From Chrysaora quinquecirrha (Eukaryota > Cnidaria > Scyphozoa > Semaeostomeae > Pelagiidae): 64,000 nt of DNA. A program made the position numbers and the translations under genes. The stretch covers positions 291,431 through 355,430 of the forward strand of contig JACTAT010000003.1 of NCBI GenBank assembly GCA_014526335.1. Direction: 5' to 3'. Below, in pieces: positions 35,001 through 50,000 of this stretch (its first letter is position 1; each line of letters starts with the position of its first letter). The notes under the pieces are model-generated. The model ran no database searches. It was not told where the DNA came from and was given only the letters and a program-made list of their open reading frames with translations.

Positions 35001-38000
35001 CATGTCAGAGACCTTAAACACTGGCTAATTTCTGTTTAGTTTTCGCAGATTCTAACGTACTCAAAACTGTTTGTTTTCTACTTTATCTTTAACATATATA
35101 TGCCACTTCTGCCACTGTATTTTCCTCTTATTTGTACTTCACTTATTCTTTTTATCTTTTATTTCTCACTTCTCAGGCATCGTCAGTTGCTGGTAACCTT
35201 GGTGTACTGATACCAATTATTGCCAGCCATCTTCAGAAATTTCCACTTATTACAGATGCCACGCCAAGAGAGCAGAAATTATTTAGAGATTTCTGGCTGT
35301 ATGTTGTTTTATTCGGGTTTGGCATTAATAGCTCCAGCATTTGGCCTCATGAGTGGTACGAAGCAACTTGCCAAGTAGCAAGCAAAACTCCTCCACTTCT
35401 AAGTACTAGTCATCTTAGATCCGAGTTGCAGTATAACATGGCTTTAAAAAATGACCACATTGCTCCTGTAAGTAATTTGCTTGCATTATTTTCTCTCGCC
35501 TAAACCTGAGCAGCATTGTATAATCTCTGATCAGCCCATGCTTTGACCGTTTTTTAATCGTCATCAACTGTTTTCTTTGCATGCCTCCTTCTTAATATTT
35601 ATTACAGCATGCCCAACATCTGCATTTCACGCATCATAATTATCTAGCTTGAACAATAAATTCGTTTTTCCTAATATTCCAATAGTTTAACGTCTCGAAT
35701 ATGATACAATGTAAAGGAAAGTATTTATCAAATTGTCTTTTTATTTCAGTCGGAACTTGCAGGAATTCGCCAGTCGCTGTTAGATTCGCTAGGAAATAAC
35801 CAAGAAATATATCCAATCATCAATAAACTTGATTTTGCTCAGAGTGTCTACCTTCTCTGTGTTTACCATTTGGAAAATTTGCGGATCACTGCAGACACAG
35901 GGATGATGCAAGTTTTCTTCTTGTATCTTGAAGACAGGGCCGTACAGAAGAGTAAATTAGGTAATCTTCTTGCATGAAATTTGAAAACCATTTATTCGAT
36001 ATGTTATTTTTCTGTGCAGTTGCCGTATGACTCTGACTTTACCTAACGGTGAATTTCTTTTTACTGACAAAGAAAATTTGACAACAATTGAAAGTGATTG
36101 TTAACATGAGATTTTTTGCTCTTTTTGACAATTTTTAATGATAATTATTTCTTTATGTTTGTAGCCTTTCTTTCTAAGGTATTATCAAATATTTTTGTAT
36201 GTTGCTCTTTTAAAGGTTGTATATTTTGTAGATATATGGAGATGTATAAGGCACATTGGGGAACAAGTCTTTAAAGTTTTTTTGGAAAACATCTCAAAAA
36301 AAGAATGCAATCGACAAAAGGACAAAGAACTTGAATCTCATGCTCAGTTCTTACTAGTGAAATTCAACCATGAAAATGGATCTATCAGACGAGTTGCTGA
36401 TCGATATCTTTCTCAGCTTGTAGATCGGTAAGCAACGGTAGCTCGTGGTATTTGTTGTTGTTCAATTTATACTATTGATTTAAAAATAAAATGCTTCATT
36501 CCCCTTCAATTCATATAAAACAACTTAATAAACGCAGGATAATTTTAGCAGTTTGATGACTTATGTCCTATTTAACCAGAATCTGTTGTTGATGAAAAGA
36601 GGTTTACCAACATTTTGATGTTTTAAATATTTTCCCAGATTTCCTTACTTGTTGTGGAATGATGTTGTGTTGAAGACAATGCTAGATCTGCTTAATATAT
36701 TGAACCAGATGAAGCAAACGATGGTAATATTTCTATATCAGTATTAGAAAATTCGGCTTTTTACCTTGTTTGGTCTCATTTATTATTTGTCTCTTCTTTG
36801 CTTTTACAGGGTGCTAAACTTGTTTCTTCTGTCATTGATGTTCCAAGGACAAGCTTTAAACTGTCGTTGTCATCAGATCCCAAAAAGAGAGAGCAAACTG
36901 TCCACGATTTTGCTTCTCGTTGCAATGGTATATTACAGGAGGCCGTAAAGTGGGCTCCATCTGTAACGAAATCATTGCTGCAGGTAAATTGTTTCTCTTG
37001 CACATCCTTCCATTCATTGTCATTGGGTTTTACGCATGTCTGCATTCCTTCTCTTCATGAAATTATTTAATAATTCTGCAAATATTTTAATTGAAAACAT
37101 TATGGGTGTATTTCTTAATTCTTTTTTGTCAAAATATTGAAACTACACCAGAGAAAAGTGCAAACTTGTATTTTCTTGGCTTTAATTATTTTTTACTCAC
37201 CTCAGATCACGCTGTACCTATAATCTCAATCCCTTATTTAAACAGAATCATCCAAAGTTTCGGCATTTTATAATTTGAAAGTTTCGTCTCATAGTGAGGA
37301 GGGATTGACAATCGATATTCTGTTTTTCTTTATTGCTAGGAGTACTTGATGGAACAGAATGTTGTGTTGCAGAATGATCATATGGGAATTTCGTTAGCAA
37401 CAGAATGCCTATTTTTGGCTGAAAGAAGTAAGGCTACTGTAAGCTCAACTTCGTCTTCAATCTCAATCAACTCTGCATCTAAAGATGGCGGCAATGAACC
37501 GAACAAGAAATGTTCTACTTTTGCTGGCTTTTTAAGCTTCAAGAGTAAATATGTTGGCCAGGTTAGTGATAATTATATGTTCATTTTTATTCATTGTGTT
37601 CTTTGTCTGTTGCTATCCAAACGAGACGGTTCTTTGAAACTCAACCGAAAAGAGTGCCAGTAATTAATATAATTTCAATTTGAGGTTGATGGTATGCTGC
37701 AGGGTATAGACATATCATGTGAGATTTCTAAAAATATCCTCATGGAAAAGCTCACATTGAAGCTTCGATCGCTGATTGACGATGGAGAAGAGTTTTCTTC
37801 AGCAATGTATCAGAGCTGCGCATTTTTAGCAAGACTGGGTCCAGAGAGTAAGTATGCAGAGAGCTTACTTACAGAAATTGAAAAAATACGAAATATTCAA
37901 CCGTTGTATCTTTGACTTATCATCGTGATTTCATGCAGCCATAATTAAACAGTTTTGTTGAATAATGGTAATCTACATGGAAATATTTGCTCTTTTTCAA

Positions 38001-41000
38001 GGTAATTGTCGTGCATTGCTTGAAAGTGTCTGTTTTTGTCCTGTGAAAATGTTCACAGAAAATGCCATTAGAATTGGCATTAAGTGCTGGGAGTGGTTGC
38101 TAGAAGCAAGAAAGGACCTGGAAGACAAGGTAGTTATCAATTTGATGAGATGAAGCAAGAGTTAGTCTTTATATTCAGACTTTTCTGCTAAAATTTCCTA
38201 CATAACATTATTAAATGTCGTTTATTTAGATACAAAGTCTTATTCATGCATCCTGGCTGTGGACGGCGAAAAAACAAATTGGGATGTTCTGCAAGCGCGG
38301 AACTTTGCTAAGTGAATCTGCTCAAGCGGGTTTATCTCATTGCCAACATGATATCTGGTTACAATTTCTAATCAATAGATACAAAGCAATCAAAGACTAT
38401 AATGAAAACCAGGTATTTTTTATAAAACATAAAAAAACTTGAAATTTAAAATCAAACTGATACATTTTTTTAGCTACATTATAATGCTAATTCCTTCTGA
38501 AGATAAGCTGCTGTGCTTTTTTAGTATAGTTTCTCGTCAGCTAAAAAGCTTTCGTTTTTACGCGTTTGGGGAGTCTAGGCCATAAATAATTCAATCGTTT
38601 ATATTAATTTGCCAATAGGCATCTTGGAAAGCACTCACATTTTCAATTTTCTTCAACGACATTTCATGCAATTGTGTTGAAAGAATATTAGTTTTCTTTA
38701 TAGTATTTAATAAAAGTGAAAGCTAATGGTTTAGATGATTCTCATTCGATTTAAAAGTAACAGTTGGTTTGGCCATCGTCAAGAAGATTTATAACAAGAA
38801 GATTGTTACTTATCATTCAAATGGGGACTTCTGTTTTGGATAGGTTTTGAACTAAGCTGTGATGTGTTAGATTCTTCAACTTATTTAAATCTTTATTCTC
38901 TTTCAGATTGAAATGTTTGTTGTGCTTGTAATTCGTTCACTAAGTACTTCCATTGGCAAACAAAGCATCATATCTCATCAGATCAACTATCTACGTCCTC
39001 GTTTTCGTCTTTTTCACCTTGGTATGCTATTATTACACGATAATATGCCAAAACATCCAATCGCTAGGCATATTTTGAGAGAAAAAGTTTACCACGGTGT
39101 TTTGGACTACTTCAGGTGAAGATTATTTCCCTTTAAACACCCATAATCAGTTCCTCTATAACTTGTTGATTCAAAGTCATCATATTGGGTTGTAACGTAT
39201 GTTTATATCTTAAAAAAAGCATCAAGCCTTGATTGAGCCCCTTCGTCGACTGGACGCCCCTTTTTAAGAGTGATAGTTTGATAAGCAACCCCTAAGAATA
39301 GAGAGAAAAGGTTATTCGATTGATTGCCCACTATTAACCAATACGAGGCGCCATTAATTCGATAGAGTACCCCTTATTTACCTTGCAAATACGTTTCCGT
39401 TAGCGGCTTTGTGACGAATGGGTCACAACGCGTAAAGTTATGCAAGCTGAAAAAAGAATCCAGGTGTGTAGTAATCACAATGATGATGACGTCATTATGA
39501 TTTCAAAAGAAATTTTTCTCGAAATTGGTTGGCTGCATCGAAATACAGTCAGTGACAATTTTACTCAGCGTTTCAAGATTTACATATTGCAGTAAACAGA
39601 TTTCAAAAAGTGCAAGTTTTTTTATTTAATTAATTAGGCCTAATTAGGCACTCATTAAAGGTACTTCCGGTGAAAATTTTTGAAGGCCCATCTTGGATTC
39701 GTGTTCTCCGACCTTTTTTTAGTAGATTTCAATTAAAAAACCCAAGGCTACCCTCTTTGCTAGATTGTTGCGAAAAAATCCTGTCTGATGCTCTGAGTGC
39801 TTGCTTTTTCTTGGACATTGATTGGGAATGTCCACCACAAGGTTTTTCTAATAGATCTATGCCATAGCGAAATTTCCACGCTGTTAAGAATATGTCTGAA
39901 TACATCATGCATAATCTCTTCATCTATATGATTGTTTTTGAAATATGTGTTCTTAAGATGTAATTAGGTGCTTATGGAAGGTGCTTATGTATATATTTTT
40001 ACAGTGTTCCACCGTCCTGGCCGTCTGCCAACAGTGACGATATCAAGGAAAGCCTGATAACATTAATAGATTTTCTACATTTGATGATAATTGATAAGAA
40101 GCACATGAAGAGTTATGTAATAACTGGATCCCTCGAATCAGTGCAAGAACTACAGGATCAAACCCTTCTCAGTGCGTCGATGAATCCTAACCGTGCTCAA
40201 ACAGACATTTTTTTGCAGGTTTGTAAAATTTTTACTACTGAATATGTTCTATTTCATAACCGATTAAACGTGCGTAAGTTTAATACTTTATTGCTACAAG
40301 TAATTTGCTTTCAGTCGGAGTTGCTAAGGGCATTGCATAAACACTTTGATTTAAAACAACCGTTTTCAAAATGGCTGTCTATCTACAATCTTGGACAAAA
40401 TATATTGGACGGCCTAAATAGTTTTGCTATATTATCTATTGATTCCCCCCCCCCCCCTTCTCCCCGGTTACAATGTTGTTTCGTATAAAAGTTGTCTTGC
40501 TCTGCTACCGACATTGTTTTGGTGGTAAAAAGGGGAAGAATTGGAGTTATGGAAGTAGAAAATCAATTGAACAGGCCATATTCCTTGGAGAAAATGCCTT
40601 GTTCCAAATATTTTGTCCAAGATTGTAGCTTTTGGCCTCTTAAATTGCAAGACACTAATGACAAAAAGCAGCCACTTTAGTAGATTCAATTCTCTTAACC
40701 CTTTGCTGAAAAAGATTTTGCCTTTTTTTCTGAATTGTCTTTAGCCATATTGCTTGCAAAATATATGGCAGGCATATGGCTTTTTTAGAATAAGAAACGA
40801 AGAATACCGTGAAATGTTTGAAAGAGAATTTGACGGAAACGTCAAAGCAGTACAGTGGTGAACATTCTGAAGAATTTCTTTCAGTTGCCAAATGCAAGGA
40901 TAAAAATGAATGATATCCTTGAAGTAAAATATTTTTGCTCTCACTATTTAGAACTCTTTACTGATAATTTTCATTGATAGAGTATTTTATGGAGTAAAAT

Positions 41001-44000
41001 GTCTAATTTTACATATTTATATCTGTTTCCGCTTCATAGGCACTTCTTCAACTGTTTCTTGAATTTCTAAAAAAAAAAGCAGTAAAACTATTTTTCGCTT
41101 GGAATTCGCATTTAAAGTGGTGGATATTTCCCCTTTCAAAACTTAGTTCCGGACCGTCTCGTAATTAGACTAAGCAGAATGATTTTGCTTAAGATTCATG
41201 ACTTGGGATTTTATGGGCTGTTGGGGTTCTTTTTAGGAATTTTTATGAGTTTTAGATGAAACTATTTAAAGGTTTTAAAGAAAGGGTAATTTTTTTAATC
41301 ATTGTTGTCGCATTTTAAAAGGTAAGAAATATAACTCATACTACAGCATATGAGGGAAGAGAGATAAATAACGCTGCAAATTATTTGACTGCAGCGAATC
41401 CTGCATAGAGAATTGCAGGCTGAAAGAATTCGGATTATTTTCTGACGTATTGAGAGCTTCTCCAAAAGCATTTTTTTCAGTTCACAAATACATGAATTCG
41501 GTGCAGGCCAGATACAAGCTTTTCGTTTTAACTTATTTTTATTTGTGTCTTTAATCATTTTTATTTTTTGTAAGAACTCATTTGTTATTCGATTGTTCCG
41601 TCTATCATCATCAAGCTGGATGTATTCAAACGATTTTGAGAATCTCTATAATGTACTTTATGTTCGATACTAGCTGTAATAAAATTCCTGTAAACTCTTA
41701 TACTGCTTTCACACTGCAAATTAAACCGGTTTAAATTAGATCAGTTTTTCAATTGTTGCGCTCTGATTGATCAGTTTAGCAAATCGAATCGACCTGATTG
41801 GCGGAAATTTATCCTAGCTTAAACAAAGCTGGTTTTGAAGTGTCAGTATGAAAGCAGTCATCAACTTCTACCACTCGGTTGTCTTAACTCTTTGTCAACG
41901 ATCTGAGAATTTTTTCCACGATAACGTGTGCCTGTAAATTATAAAGTTGCCGTTTTCTGCAGGGGTGGTTGAACACCGTTTCCTTGTCTGGGGCTTCATC
42001 TCGAAAATCCACTTCAATTGCCACGCCAGTAAAGAAAGACCAAAGTGATGCTGTCACAAAAGAACAACTGAAAAAGCGTTGTTTGATTTTAGCCCTTCTA
42101 AAAAGAGAAATCGAGAAACTATCGGCCTGGAGAAATCCTAATAGTGATCCAGCAAGCGTGATATCTGGAGAAGAATCAGTATCCTCACTCAGTAATCAAC
42201 TTCCAATGACAGAAAAATCTTGGAGAGAATGTGCACGTGTTGCATGGAGAATTTGTCCACGTATCTGCATTAATATGGGAGCAAGGTTAAAGTTGCAAAA
42301 TATCTATGTTTAAAACCTTTTTTCACGAATTATAATCACTAGGATAGACTCTTCAACAATTGGCTTGCAAATAAGTTGCAAATCATATCATGAAAAATAT
42401 GTATAAATATGCATGGAACTATAAAGGAGGCTTAACATAGCCGAAACACAAAGGTAAATGAAGAGCCTTGGGCGGTAGGACTTGCAGAAATACTCATGAT
42501 TTCGTTGGGTTCTTCAACTCAGTTGAATTGTGTTTGGTTCTCTAATCTTGCAGTCTATGGTTGGAATCCCAGTAGACCTTTTAAAGGAGATCTGAGACTT
42601 CGCGACATTTCTAGAAGATGGTGGGCATCTTGAGTATGGGAATCCTCTCTGCTTGCAAGAACCTATATTTTAGTCACTTCAGGAGGGGTAATGCAGAAAA
42701 ACTTCTGCTTCTTCTTAAAGTTCACGTTGAATTATAGCAAGAGTGAAAGGAAGCATTTAGGTCCTAGCCAATATGCTCAAGGATGCAATTAATCAAGTAT
42801 TTTCCGTTTTGTGAGTAAGTTGCATCTTTTTCTTCTTTCTGCAGATATTTTCGAATTGTTTTGTCGCAGATTCCTTTTCTCTCTTTTCTTCCATGATCTC
42901 TGAATGTGAAGCAACATTCCTGCACGTCCTGTCCTTTAGCGGCAGAAATCCTGGTCGCTATATACAGAGAGGATTCCCTTACTCAAAATGCCGCCATCTT
43001 CTAGTAGAGTTTCACGCTGATCTAGACATCTTTGGAAAGGTTTATTGTGGAATGCAACTAGCCGAAAAATATATCTTTGAAACAAATACTTCTGATTTAT
43101 GTATAAAAATATTTAGGACAAATCACGAACTTTTTACAGAAACCTCTATGATGCACCTGTCCACAAGCTCTCCACGAGTCCTTATCATAAAAAATTTTCA
43201 TCGCATCCAACTTCATTACATATATATCCTGCCAGAAAAAAATACTTTCCTAACTTACGTGGGTGTCAATGATCGTTAGAAAGGGCGTATTTGCTTAGTA
43301 GTAGTTTCGGGGTGGTAGGATGATTTGGCGTAGAATGCATCGGGCCACAGATTCGAGGCCTGCCCTGGAAGTATTTATCTCTGGTATTGCCTCTTATTTT
43401 TTCTTCTCTTCCTAGCCTTACTCCGTTCACCAAAAATATAAATGTATTATCATTATCATTGCTTTATTCTTACGACATTTGACTTATACATGCAGATTTC
43501 AAGAAAATAATTTAGTGGTCAAAGAAGTGAAGCGGCTAGTCTACTCTGATCCAACTGCGGTTACCTGTTATCCTGAATCTCTACTGTTTTTTGTTACTGA
43601 AGATATTCTCAAAACAGACACGCCCATTTTGGTGAATGTTCTTGTCTGGGAAAAAGTATCACCAGTCGTTGCCTTGTCATTCTTCTCGTTGCAATTTCCG
43701 GCAAATCTTTATACTGCTCAGTATGCAGTGGATGTTCTTCGTGGCTATCCTCCGGTAAGAATGAATAAATTTTATTACACCGTTTATTTTCCTCCGTTCA
43801 TTTTCTCTGATTTATATTTGAACTGCGAGTGGTTTTCATTTAACTTCAAGTTCATCCTATAGAAATAATTGACCAATTGTTACTCCGTCGTGTTGCTTAT
43901 CCCTCATATTTTTTTCGACAAATTTGAGCAACATGCTACACTGCATAAGCTCTTTGCTTGGAACTAATAGGCTTAACAAAAACCTTGTATCTTAATATAT

Positions 44001-47000
44001 TGTGCGACACAGGCATTTAAAACATTGAATGTCTATTTCGCAACGGGAAGTCCCCGCGTATTCAATCGGAACGCATCCTTAAAAATCTTACATTTGTATT
44101 ACAATAGATATTGAAACTAAGTATTCGACCTCTATCAACGGGGGTATGGGGAAATTTTAATGAATGATCCTTGGTCTGAACCTTGAGGAATTTTAATGTA
44201 TGGATCCTTGTAAGAATGAAATGATATTTTTATTAATCTAATTGGTTTGTTTTTTTTTTCATTTCTATGCTTTTAAGAGGAGTACGTATTTGATATTGGA
44301 GTAATTAAGTCATCTCTTTACAGGATACCATCTCATTTTACATTCCACAATTGGTTCAAGCTCTCAGAAAAGATAATTACGGCTACGTTGAAGAATATAT
44401 ACAGTGGAGTTGTGAAAGATCGCAACTCCTCGCACATCAAGTAATCTTTTTGTTGTTTTCCTATACATAAAAAATTACTTTTTAGCGATTGCTTTTTTGG
44501 AGTTAAATGTAACCTTGTTTTTAACGATTTGATTTTCTTGTTAAAGTTTATTTGGAATGCCAAATCAAATATATATTTGGATGAAGATTCAATTCAGCGA
44601 GATGAAAGCATTGCTGATAAGCTTGAATGTTTGATTAACAAAATAAGTTTATCGCTGTCTGGTCCGTCTCTTGCCTTCTTCGAAAGGGAGTTCTCATTCT
44701 TTGATAGAATCACACAGATATCTGGACAAATAAGGTGACTTTTAAATACTATGCTACTTTTTATATCACGCGTCAGGAGTACTGAAACACTGTTCTTCGC
44801 ATTGGCAATACCGTGCTTTTCATTGGCTCTACCACATTTGAGGGCTCGCTTTGATTTTGTTCTTCAAACCATAGGCGTCAGTTTTGTTTATTTGACGCTT
44901 TTGTATTGCAGACCTTATCCTAAAAGTGAAAGAAGACGGTACTGTCAAGAGCTGCTAAAGAATATCAAGGTTGAGAATGGTGTATATCTTCCAAGTAATC
45001 CAAGTGCTGTAGTATTAGATATTGATTATACGTCGGGGATTCCTATGCAGAGCGCTGCAAAGGCTCCATTCTTAGCTCGATTTCAAGTTATGGAGTGTGG
45101 ATTCGAGGAGCTGGAAGAGTTGAATAAAAAAGATGGTATTTAATAATTTTAAATCGCTATATTTTTAACATCGCTAGTTCTGTGAAATAAAAAATTATCT
45201 TTGGCTGCAACTCACAATAATATGGTCAGTTCTAATATTTTCTTGATTTTAGATGAAGATTTGGATCCTGAGAAATACTTCGATCGGATCAAAGAAGAAA
45301 AGTATTTGGGGTGCATTTTCAAAGTTGGTGATGACGTCAGACAGGTAGGTATCTCCAACTGTAACTTAATTTCATTTTCGTAAACTTTGATTCACTTAAC
45401 AATGCCACAGCTTCAGGTGATCTTGCTTTATTTACTGTCATACCACCTTGAGTAAGTAGCCTATGTCATTTTGCAAGGATGCAAATTGCGAAATGTTTCA
45501 ACTCACAGCAGCTATCGAAGTGGAGTCCGAGATGGGATTGAAAACTTTGTCGTCTCATTCAACAGGACTGTAATTAGGCTGCAAATTTTGATATGTTAAT
45601 TGATTTCGTCACAAAATAGCGTTTGCAATTGTAGTTTGCGAATTATCAACAATGCTTGCATAAATTGCAAACAACGGCTAGGATGCGTTTACATCTCGTC
45701 GGTTTAGAAAAACAACTGTGCAATTTCCATGCTCAAGGATTTCACTGCCTTCAGTATTTCTTGTCAACTTCAATAACGGATTTTCTACGTATTAGGATTA
45801 ATATCCACAATCCCGTAATAATAGGTCTCCTTAGAGTTGCCCCCTACTCTTCGAACATTTGCATGTTTCCAACTGAAATTACAGTTTACCGTAGAAGAAC
45901 AGAAACGAAGCGCCATCGTCCTGATTATCACCATAACACGAGTGTTTTTAGTTATGAATTTTTTTTAGTTGAAAATTACTTTACTGAAATTCTGAAATCT
46001 TTTCAAAATGACGAAGATAGTCTTGAAAGGGCCAGTCCAGTTATCTCATCGAAAGGTACGTTTGCTAACGTTATTCAAAAACTTCAATTAGACCCGGCAA
46101 GCTCTTTTATGTGTTCCTTCGATATCAGCAGCCTTTCACTAACGTACCTTTGGATGAGACTATCGGGATTTGCGCTAGAGCTCTCTACCGATGTGCTTGT
46201 CAGTCCGCCGTTCCCTGAGGAGGTTTTTGTCGAATTGATGCAGTCTGCTACCAGGTCGGTAGAGTTCAGCTTCAACAATGAGATGTAGCGACAAACGGAC
46301 GGAGTCGCCATGGGGAGCCCATTGGGACCAGCACTAGCAAACATCTTTGTTGGTTTCTACGAAAGTCAACTTTTCGAATCCACATCAAAACCTCCGGTTT
46401 ATTTTCGATATGTTGATGACACTTTCGCCATTTTCAAAAAAGAGTCCGATTGTAACGTTTTCCTCCAAAAACATAACGCCTTGCATCCGTCTCTAAAATT
46501 TACTTTCGAAAAGGAGCAAAACAACTATTTGCCGTTTCTCGACGTCTTTGTTGAAAACACTGCTACTGGATTTCTCACCAGTATATATAGGAAACCAACC
46601 TTTAGCGGCCTCTATACACGGTGGGATTCCTTTAGTCCAAAACAGAGGAAAATTAACCTCATCAACACGCTAGTTCATCGGGCACTTATGATTTGCTCTA
46701 AATCTCGGCTTGATTCGGAATTGGATAAAATACCGTCTATTCTCATTGAAAACGTTTACCCTGAGGACGTCATTTCGGATTGTTTTAGCAAGAACATCGC
46801 AAGTTTTTCGGCTGATAAAAAGTATGGTCCGCAAAAGTGCCCTGTTTACCTAAAAATGCCTTGGATAGGAAACGTCTCATTGCGATTCGAAAGTCAAATT
46901 AAAAAGGCCATTACTAAGTGCTTCGCTGCTGCCAACCCTCGGTTAGTTTTTGGCACTCGGAAAGTTCTACAATTCATTCAAAAGGATTGCGCACCTACCA

Positions 47001-50000
47001 CACAAAAAAGTTTGGTCATTTATGAATTTTCGTGCCGGTGTGATGCCAGGTACGTAGGTCGTACTTCCCAGAGATTAAGAGATAGGATAAAGTAGCATGT
47101 CCCTACTAATATTCGTCTGCATAATTTTCGGCAAAGAGGGTCTAAACAACAACCTAGTCTTAAACATGATTCGGCCATAGGACAACATCTACTCGATAAC
47201 CCAGTCTGTGCGAAAAATTACATCGAGGATTGCTTCAGAATCATTGGCAATTGTTTCACATAGGGGTTTTGGAATCTTTCTACATCAAAACCAAAAGGCC
47301 GGTTCTGTGTAGACAGAAAAGTTCGTTTTCTCTCTTCGACTCTTCAAATAATTCTATTGGTCTTCCCGCTGTATCCGACCAGCTGCTTGGTGTTTCAAAC
47401 ACAATGCCAATTCAGCTTTTCGTTCTTTCTGATTGGTGCATTTCGAGCCGCATCTGGGTATAAATTCCGCCTTTGTCTATTGTTTCGGTCTGTTTCTGAC
47501 GTTCATACTCTGAGGAGTGTCAGACGAAAAAAAGCTTTCAAGTATGCCCGAAAATGATTCCCCCTTTCATTGCAATTTTGAAGTTTCTTTTTTCCTTATT
47601 TCTCGTAAGGGTAGATGACGTTATAGGTCACCATCGTCGGAATTAATCACCGGGACTATCCCATATTATTCAAGTGATTTATTTGGGCACATCCCAGTTC
47701 AAGCTTCTGTTTTTGCATGTTCAATTGTGTCCTTTGTGATTAATTTGGGAACATCCTTATAGGAACAAGAAACAAACGCCGCATCGCTCTCTGATTTTTT
47801 TCGTACCAAAAGCATCTTGGTCATCTTGTTGCGAAAGTTGCTGCGAGGAAGTGATTTTTAGTGCTTTGATAGAAGTGGCTGCTCGCAAATTCTCAGATGC
47901 CCAAGTATCTCTGCTGGAACTACAATTCAATGGTGGATTGTGTTCAACTTCGTTGAAAAAGTTTGGGGATCGGAGGGGGATCGGATTAAGTCTCTCGCTG
48001 AGCGATCAGCAAGAAACGCAATCAGCAGCTGAAAGGCAATCACTACCAGCACCATCAACAATTCACGATGATATTCTTGATAATCTTATTATTGTGTTGT
48101 TTGGTGGTGAAGCAGAAACCACCTAAATATCATGATCAAAAATCTTTAGCTTTCTTTTTCTAACTTTTTGGCCGCCATATTTGCGCGGGAATGAACTGAC
48201 TGATCTCATCTCAAACGTGAACAATGAATACAAACACAAACAAACGGTTGGCGTGCTGGCGTCGCTATGACTGCGGGATGCTTTCCCAGATTAATCACGT
48301 TTTGCGCATCTGAGCAGGCAAAAGCAATTGTTTCCTTGGGGTAATCTCAGATTAATTTGATTATTTTGGAATCATCCCATTGATTAATTAATACAGGCAT
48401 GTATGGATACCAGGGACACTGTTGTATTTATTTAAAAGGCTTTCTTTGTCTTCTCTACCGAACTCTATTTTCCTTAGTCTTTTTTGTTGCTTTTTTCAAT
48501 GCAAGCATTTTTATGTCCTAAGACCATTATGCGGCTTGAGAGAATGCTGCCTTCCATCCCCTTATTCGAAATTATTAACTTTCTGCATATTTTTGCCATT
48601 GGTCGCCTATCTAGATCCAGTTCAATGCTTATTCTCTGGCTATTCCTCATGACCTGATTGAAGCTGGATGTAGCCACATGATAATATTTTTTTATTTTTA
48701 CGTTCCTCGCTAATTACATCGTGTGCTTCTTCGCACTTTAAACTTAGTGCTTGTTTTTGCATCTATATAACTGAGCTATCTAAAGTTATAGGACTTAATG
48801 TAAATGAGCATATCGTTTTGCAGGACATGCTTGCGTTACAAGTTATACAGCTGTTCAAGAATGTATTTGATGACCTCGATATCGATGTGTGTCTCTTTCC
48901 GTACCGAGTTGTTGCTACATCGCCGGGAGTAAGATATTCTTCTTTAAACGATTTCAACGTAAAATATCTTCACAATTTCTCTTTTTCGTTAAAAGCTTTT
49001 GCAAATTGGCTATGTTGACACATAATTTTGACTTGATATAGCGTTGCTTACAAAATCGATTTCTCTATTTGATAAATAGCCGGTCCGGTCGTTGCTGGGG
49101 AGGGGGTACCTTTTCGTGTGATCAACAGGTTTTTTACCTAATGACAACCAGATCATTTCACGTGGATTGATTAAGGCTATTTATTGTTAGTTGAAGTGAA
49201 ATTGTATGCACTGCTATGTTCTTTGTTTTCCTGAAGTTTTGTATCCTTTTAGGCCATCTTTTTAGATAATATTATCGATTGTTTTGTTGAGTTACTATAC
49301 AGTTATCTTCCGTAGCCATCCTTCCTTGATATTGCCAATGATATTGCTATCAAGTTTCAAATTTCGATCAATCATCAAAAGCCGCATTCACCCCTCGACT
49401 TATAATATATTTCAGAACGTGTTAAGTTTCCTTGCTTTCCTCGACCTCGTCCCCAGTGCAAATAGGCCTCTACGTGAAACTCCGATGTCCATATTCGACC
49501 CTGGTATCGGCCTTGTATATTCGCAATTTGATTGGCTGTTCAAACAATAGACATTTTAAGTGACGTCACAGTTTCTTCAAAATTTCACACCAAAATAGGC
49601 CGAAAACTATGTAAAAGCACCTTTAAAAACCAAAAAATGATGCTACATGAGATATTGTATCTTGCCTGATAGTTATCAATGAAATTCTTTGCGTTTCCTT
49701 TCAAAGAACATCTGCCTTCAGAATCTTTATCTTGTTTTTATGCCTAGGCCAAAATTGCCAGTATTTTTGGCAGATTTTTGTGGCCGGTACCAGAGCTCAA
49801 ATCGAGTTGACGGTGGAGATTCGAGGAAATTCGATTTGGGGCTGGGGACGAGGTTGTGCTTTCCTTTCTAAAGGCCTGTTCGTATGAGCCAACTTACCCG
49901 GCCATTCCACTTAGCGAGATCCCAGCTAATCGACAATTTCCATACAGAATCTAATCCTGTTCATATGAGAAAGCGGGCCAGCCCGGTAAGCGAATTCTTG

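Larger units (their letters stand above)
45345..48823 (+). other. PI4KA intron, 3.5 kb, with two transposon insertions
   Basis: It separates the ATP-binding Lys exon from the [13 protein letters not shown] exon. It contains a Penelope-like copy (46040-47560) and a TIR element (47642-48390). 45345-46039 and 48391-48823 show nothing I can name. Confidence 0.9.

Noticed and set aside
42893..43279. 128-codon frame inside a PI4KA intron
   Set aside because: It crosses the arm of an inverted repeat, has no motif and no splice signals that fit the gene's phases.
46040..47560. Telomerase or group II intron RT instead of Penelope-like
   Set aside because: The [12 protein letters not shown] and [10 protein letters not shown] motifs and the C-terminal GIY-YIG region are specific to Penelope-like elements.
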